From Acidobacteriota bacterium (GTDB taxonomy: Bacteria > Acidobacteriota > Blastocatellia > Pyrinomonadales > Pyrinomonadaceae): a DNA stretch of 46,580 nt. Within the stretch, counting starts at the first letter, position 1; each line of letters opens with the position of its first letter. Position numbers and translations under genes: made by a program. Shown piece after piece: positions 43,261-46,580 of the stretch. The notes beneath the pieces are model-generated. The model did no database searches. It had not been told where the DNA came from and saw only the letters and a program-made list of their open reading frames with translations. Location of the stretch: the NCBI GenBank assembly GCA_023436495.1, contig JAEZIT010000039.1:1-46580 (forward strand), in the 5' to 3' direction.

Positions 43261-43289
43261 ATTATAAACCCAATAAAAATGTTTGGCAA
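43261..43289 (-). promoter_or_regulatory. Strong leftward promoter
   Basis: TTGCCA (43289-43284), a 17-bp spacer, perfect TATAAT (43266-43261) on the minus strand. The predicted start is near 43254. Nothing coding lies downstream before the terminator. Confidence 0.7.
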
Positions 43290-43309
43290 GCTTTTTCGGC
43301 GGTGATGTC

Positions 43310-43336
43310 CTAATTCTGTGTTGGTATGCAATGAGG
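43310..43336 (+). repeat. Direct repeat, left copy
   Basis: CTAATTCTGTG then TTGG then TATGCAATGA. It matches the copy at 44330-44355 (CTAATTCTGTG, GGTGC, TATGCAACGA) with one length difference and a few changes. It coincides with the last codons of the minus-strand degraded gene. Weaker similarity (CGGCG...GAT) extends leftward to about 43298. Confidence 0.55.
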
Positions 43337-43579
43337 GGCTAAAGCTTCTTTGATCTGGGTGAAGTAATCCCCAGACGAATTTTCAGCCACTTTCTCAGCG
43401 GTCGCAGAACATTCTCCAGGGGTCAGCTTATCGGCACGGGCTTTTCCGCCCTTCAAGCCGTCTGGCTGGCCCGCTGTCTGTTTGACGGATAATCCCGGTT
43501 GCGTTTCGTCACCCGTCGAAAGGTCAACGATTATATTTGCTAACTGGTTTGTGTCGCGTGGCTTTTTAGCATTCGACGT
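43310..43579 (-). pseudogene. Small gene with ACG in place of its start codon
   Basis: On the minus strand an 89-codon frame is open from ACG at 43579 to TAG at 43310: SNAKKPRDTNQLANIIVDL, later GLKGGKARADKLTP. This matches from memory a common family of small bacterial proteins with K-K-P-(R/K)-D-x-N-Q-L-A near the start and a GGLKGGKARA core. No ATG, GTG or TTG lies before the conserved part, and ACG sits exactly where ATG is expected. The usual C-terminal KKAAxARW is not recognisable. A TATACT-like -10 (minus, 43591-43586) would place a transcript start at the ACG. It is either a pseudogene or a leaderless gene with a rare start. Confidence 0.6.
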
Positions 43580-43628
43580 GGGGCTAGTATATTATGCTTG
43601 AGCAAACTTCATTTGAATCCCACTCACC

Positions 43629-44171
43629 ATGATCAAAATACTAGACTTCTTTGAATGGGCAGAGATCGAATCCAGCATAAAGGTTATTGATGAAATCCTC
43701 TCGACCGGAATACTCCACTACCCTAACGAGAGTCCATTCACGCAGGCAGCATTCGTCATGGTACTAATTCGGTTGCGTGACCTAATGTATAAGGTCGAAA
43801 AGCACGGTTCGCGAATCGATTTTACTGACGACGTGTTAACGACTGCACCGGGAGTAAAACCAAAAGTCGAGGACGTTTCCGACCTAATAAAGTTTGTGCG
43901 CGATGCGATGTGTCATCCCGATATTGACCATCACAACCTAACGGAACACACCCGAATGTCATGGACGGTTATTTACGGAAAACCGCATTCAGGCGGTCTT
44001 GTTATGATCGCGGGACAGGATTTGACGCCGAAAGCAGACTATGAGGATGATGTCGCATACTGTTTTGGGGCCCAGAGAATTTACCTACAGCGGCATATTT
44101 TGCGCGCTTTCGCAGAAGCCAAACAGCAATTACTCCCGATGATTGAGGCGTCTAAGAAACCCAATAAGTAA
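43629..44171 (+). CDS. HEPN-like protein of unknown function (accessory island)
   Basis: 180 residues. Its base use is AT-richer than the genes on both sides. The protein is mostly helical; residues 83-96 read VSDLIKFVRDAMCH, an R-D-x3-H pattern (Arg91, Asp92, His96) like the catalytic RNxxxH of HEPN ribonucleases, placed in a helix after a long helical half as in that fold. HEPN proteins are RNases in toxin-antitoxin and anti-phage systems, so a defence or toxin role is plausible but unproven. A candidate promoter (TTAGCA, 18 bp, TATTAT ending at 43595) lies upstream. Imperfect direct repeats flank it, and no partner antitoxin gene is visible apart from the degraded small gene upstream. Confidence 0.6.
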   Translation: MIKILDFFEWAEIESSIKVIDEILSTGILHYPNESPFTQAAFVMVLIRLRDLMYKVEKHGSRIDFTDDVLTTAPGVKPKVEDVSDLIKFVRDAMCHPDIDHHNLTEHTRMSWTVIYGKPHSGGLVMIAGQDLTPKADYEDDVAYCFGAQRIYLQRHILRAFAEAKQQLLPMIEASKKPNK

Positions 44172-44329
44172 CGCTTTCAGTCGTTTAGCTTCGTCGGTGT
44201 TAAGTATGAGGGCAATACTTTGAAGATTTTCGGCGCAGCATCATGAATCAACGCGTCAGCGTCTTTCGGACAAGACTACCTTTTATTTTCAAATTCAAAC
44301 TGATGCACCGCCCGGCGACGGATAGCCTT
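44172..44329. other. Gene-poor stretch after the HEPN-like gene
   Basis: No gene, terminator or recognisable RNA is seen. With 44356-44726 it makes a 555-base region without an intact gene. Confidence 0.4.
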
Positions 44330-44355
44330 CTAATTCTGTGGGTGCTATGCAACGA
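44330..44355 (+). repeat. Direct repeat, right copy
   Basis: CTAATTCTGTG-GGTGC-TATGCAACGA, same orientation as 43310-43336 and about 1,020 bases away. The reverse complement would read as a frame-shifted copy of the degraded small gene's last codons, so the repeat may be leftover gene-end sequence rather than an integration site. Confidence 0.55.
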
Positions 44356-44395
44356 AACTCACTATTGATAATGTATGCTATCCTATTAACATCTC

Positions 44396-44461
44396 CCTTG
44401 GGCCATTCCTATCCGGGATATGGAAATATCGCGTGACGAATCCAGGGCCAAGTTTGGAAAG
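44396..44461 (+). other. Possible structured RNA leader before a terminator
   Basis: TTCC-TATCC-GGGATA-TGGAA (about 44407-44427) is a near-perfect stem, enclosed by CTTGGGCC and GGGCCAAG, which pair with one mismatch. A terminator follows at once and no ORF precedes it. This could be a small RNA ending at 44491 or folded remains of a gene. Confidence 0.3.
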
Positions 44462-44491
44462 GGTCTCCGGTTTAAGATCGGAGGCCTTTTT
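44462..44491 (+). terminator. Rho-independent terminator in the accessory patch
   Basis: GGTCTCCG, a nine-base loop, CGGAGGCC, then five T (44487-44491). It faces right but no intact rightward gene ends closer than the HEPN-like gene, 290 bases upstream. Confidence 0.75.
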
Positions 44492-44571
44492 CAGTTTAAA
44501 CCGAAAGAGAGCAAGCATTTAGGGTAAAATTTCTCGTTTGTTGCCTCGTACATCGGAGGCCGCTTTCATGA

Positions 44572-44709
44572 CGCATTCAGGCGGTTCAAAAGCATATTTA
44601 CAACACGGGCGCGCAGGCCGATAATGTCGTTTTTGACCGGGACCACAGAAACAGGTCGCTTTCGGGGCATTATTTCGTTGACTTACTGAAAAAACAAGGG
44701 CAAAATTAG
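44572..44709 (+). pseudogene. Possible gene remnant
   Basis: A 45-residue frame reads RIQAVQKHIYNTGAQADN then FDRDHRNRSLSGHYFVDLL and ends KKQGQN at a TAG. Codon choice and composition look protein-like, but it follows an in-frame TGA and has no start codon. I do not recognise the family. Confidence 0.3.
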
Positions 44710-44726
44710 CAGTCTATTGAGAATAT

Positions 44727-45008
44727 ATGGGCATGGACAAGAACTCCGCGGTTGACGCGGCGAAGAAAGACCTTTCGGCCCGCATTGGTGTTCCGGAGGG
44801 CGAAATTACTGAAGTTTCCGTGACCGAGCAGGAATTTCCCGACATGTCGCTCGGGGCTCCTGTGGGCGACGAAATGTCGGCACAGATGATCGCGAGCGGG
44901 TGGCGGATCAAACTCGGGGCCGGCGGTAAGAATTACGAATACCGCGGCGATAAATACCAGCTTCGCCTGTACGATTTCAATGGCTCGAATTTCATGGTAA
45001 AATCGTGA
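44727..45008 (+). CDS. Small conserved protein of unknown function
   Basis: 93 residues, no signal peptide. Pattern: DAAKKDLSARIGVPEGEITEV, then EFPDMSLGAPVGDEMSAQMI, WRIKLGAGGKNYEYRGD. This recalls a domain found in many bacteria (often exported) with LAxRLGV...I.V......WPD.SLG.P......I..G..I.L...G..YEYH. Here it occurs alone and cytosolic. Met3 (44733) is an alternative start. The base use returns to that of the main chromosome. Function unknown. Confidence 0.65.
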   Translation: MGMDKNSAVDAAKKDLSARIGVPEGEITEVSVTEQEFPDMSLGAPVGDEMSAQMIASGWRIKLGAGGKNYEYRGDKYQLRLYDFNGSNFMVKS

Positions 45009-45101
45009 TCATTGAATAATACCAGCGGCAGGCGCGAAGTTTGCTCCGAGCCGCGAACAGCATTGCGTACGGTTTCGTCCGCATTGCGGGAGCAGTAAAA
45101 G

Positions 45102-46526
45102 ATGAATCGCAATAATATCTGGGTCCACATCGGCATAGCCGCAATTTTGGTCTCGATGGCAGCAGTTCTAGGCCAGATCCGCAGATGGCAGGTGGCACTT
45201 AACCCGATCCCTGAAGTAACCACCAAAAACACTCCTAAACCGCTTTCAGTAAAAAGATCGACGAAGGACAACGAGCCGGAAGTGCTCGTCCGGTTCAAGC
45301 CTGGCGTGTCAAAGGCAGAGATCACGCGGATAGCGGCGCGCAATAACGACCGCGTTGAAGATAATATTGAGATAGTAAAAGGCCTCGTATCGATCGACGA
45401 CCTTGACGATGCCGATCCCGATCTTGTGGCGCGGCAATACGCACAAATGTCGGACCTGGTCGAATATGCACAGCCGAATTACGAGATCCGCCTGGATGAG
45501 CCGGTGCAGATGCCTACGCGGCAGGACCTGGTCCATCGCGAGCCGGCACTGAACCAGCCGAACGACCCGCTGTTCTCGGAACAGTGGGCACTGAACAACC
45601 TCGGGCAAAACGGCGGCAAGCAGCGTGCGGATATTGACGCACTGAAGGCTTGGCTGAAAACGCATGGAAGCGAGGAAGTGGTCGTCGCCGTGCTCGACAG
45701 CGGAGTCGATTACACGCATCCGGACCTGATCTCGAATATGTGGACGCGGCCGGACAACGTTCCGCAATACGTGGACGACGAGCTCGGGCCGTTCAACGAC
45801 GAGCACGGATATAACGGCACGGACAACGCATCGGACCCGATGGACGAAAACGGCCACGGGACACACTGCGCAGGCATAATCGGAGCTGAGGGCGATAATA
45901 ATTTAGGGATAGCGGGCGTCAATTGGAACGTGCGGATAATGCCGCTGAAATTCCTCGGGCGCGGCGGTTTCGGTACGACCAAGGACGCCATCGAAGCGAT
46001 CAATTACGCGGTCGACCGCAAACAGAAGGGCGTCAATATCAGGGTGATCAACGCAAGCTGGGGTTCGACGATGCGGTCGAAGGCGCTGGAAGACGCCATC
46101 CGAGCGGCAGGCGAACAGGGAATCCTGTTTGTCGCGGCGGCCGGCAATGCGAGCACCGACAACGACAGGCGGCCGCATTATCCGTCGAATTACGACTTGC
46201 CGAACGTGATAAGCGTAGCGGCGACGGACCGTAACGATATGCTGACGTCGTTCTCGAACTACGGTGCGAAGACCGTGCATATCGCGGCGCCCGGAAAGGA
46301 CATACCGTCCACGTGGCTGAACGACCAATTCCGTGAAGCTTCGGGTACGTCGATGGCGGCACCGCAGGTGTCAGGCGTTGCGGCGTTGATCGTCGCGAAC
46401 GAACCCAACATTACAATGGATGCGTTGAGGAAGAAGATCCTCGCGTCGGTCGATAAGCTCGATTCGCTGAACGGCAAGGTGGAGAACGGCGGGCGGCTGA
46501 ACGCAGCCAAAGCTTTGAGCGAGTAA
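45102..46526 (+). CDS. S8 family subtilisin-like serine protease
   Basis: 474 residues; ribosome-binding site GGGAG before the ATG. An N-terminal helix (8-25) acts as signal or anchor. Residues about 57-130 form an inhibitor-type propeptide (VLVRFKPGVSKAEI, LVEYAQPNYEI). The catalytic triad is complete: Asp199 (VAVLDSGVDYTHP), His252 (NGHGTHCAG), Ser417 (SGTSMAAPQ), with oxyanion Asn349 (AAAGNAS). WALNNLGQNGG before the domain is typical of thermitase/fervidolysin-like S8 proteases. Exported; likely matures by cleaving its own propeptide. A terminator follows. Confidence 0.93.
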   Translation: MNRNNIWVHIGIAAILVSMAAVLGQIRRWQVALNPIPEVTTKNTPKPLSVKRSTKDNEPEVLVRFKPGVSKAEITRIAARNNDRVEDNIEIVKGLVSIDDLDDADPDLVARQYAQMSDLVEYAQPNYEIRLDEPVQMPTRQDLVHREPALNQPNDPLFSEQWALNNLGQNGGKQRADIDALKAWLKTHGSEEVVVAVLDSGVDYTHPDLISNMWTRPDNVPQYVDDELGPFNDEHGYNGTDNASDPMDENGHGTHCAGIIGAEGDNNLGIAGVNWNVRIMPLKFLGRGGFGTTKDAIEAINYAVDRKQKGVNIRVINASWGSTMRSKALEDAIRAAGEQGILFVAAAGNASTDNDRRPHYPSNYDLPNVISVAATDRNDMLTSFSNYGAKTVHIAAPGKDIPSTWLNDQFREASGTSMAAPQVSGVAALIVANEPNITMDALRKKILASVDKLDSLNGKVENGGRLNAAKALSE

Positions 46527-46553
46527 GGGGTAATACATTCATCAATCCTTCGC

Positions 46554-46580
46554 GGAGGCCGGCGCCGGGCTCCGGTTTTT
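46554..46580 (+). terminator. Rho-independent terminator after the subtilisin-like gene
   Basis: GGAGGCCGG, a CG turn, CCGGGCTCC (one mismatch), then GG and five T that end at the last base of the window. Confidence 0.75.

Noticed and set aside
42582..43313. 243-residue plus-strand frame
   Set aside because: Out of frame with the DUF2085 gene, which has clear motifs and a ribosome-binding site.
43310..44355. Integron cassette with attC sites
   Set aside because: No RYYYAAC/GTTRRRY core pairs fit the repeats or their folding.
1..46580. tRNA, rRNA, prophage or complete insertion sequence
   Set aside because: None was recognised on either strand by eye; short or divergent ones could be missed.

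Overview
The window reads as one continuous piece of a Gram-negative chromosome with moderately high GC and densely packed genes, most of them housekeeping. It encodes an outer-membrane barrel, TonB, SCO/CusF and PEGA proteins, two lipoprotein peptide-binding proteins, a MEP isoprenoid pathway and LPS-type envelope enzymes. The mix of DUF2752, DUF2085, DUF1572 (DinB-like), FGE-like, PEGA and tandem retropepsin-like proteins, together with an RsbW-like switch protein, suggests Acidobacteriota, probably Blastocatellia (Pyrinomonadaceae-like). That placement is inferred from gene content; no rRNA or tRNA gene was seen to confirm it.

Layout. 1-2.1 kb: the end of holB, a TonB-domain protein and a DUF2752 membrane protein, rightward. 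2.2-6.4 kb: leftward dxr, rseP and ispG, a widely conserved grouping of two MEP-pathway steps around the site-2 protease. 6.6-6.9 kb: a small exported Arg-rich protein. 7.0-15.5 kb: a long leftward block holding a DinB-like protein, a SulP transporter, hisS, a PagL-like barrel, a gamma-carbonic anhydrase, murJ and a PBP4-type D-Ala-D-Ala carboxypeptidase. 15.8-20.8 kb: rightward archaeal-type 8-oxoguanine glycosylase, a TPR protein with two retropepsin-like domains, a PIN toxin-like protein with a small partner, a lytic transglycosylase and an amidohydrolase. 20.8-24.1 kb: leftward CusF-SCO lipoprotein and a large TPR lytic transglycosylase. 24.2-34.4 kb: rightward folD, a MazG-like pyrophosphohydrolase, coaE, and a complete Opp/Dpp importer with two consecutive binding proteins (A, A, B, C, D, F). 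34.5-35.0 kb: a DUF2383 four-helix protein, leftward.

35.5-43.1 kb is the most unusual part. A PocR-like/GAF/GAF/GGDEF diguanylate cyclase is followed with no spacer by a 736-residue protein that joins an ATPase-like module with a destroyed Walker A site to an RsbW-like kinase domain. Next come a zinc-ribbon/transmembrane/FGE-like protein, an overlapping secreted PEGA protein, and a DUF2085 membrane protein. The arrangement looks like one signalling-to-envelope module and I have not seen it described as a unit.

43.15-44.73 kb is a visibly AT-richer accessory patch. On the minus strand it holds a strong promoter and terminator bracketing a predicted ~105-nt RNA. It also contains a minus-strand small gene whose ATG appears to have become ACG, a HEPN-like protein with an RDxxxH motif, and an imperfect ~26-bp direct repeat on both sides of the HEPN-like gene. 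The window ends with a small conserved protein and a complete S8 subtilisin-type protease closed by a terminator at the last base.
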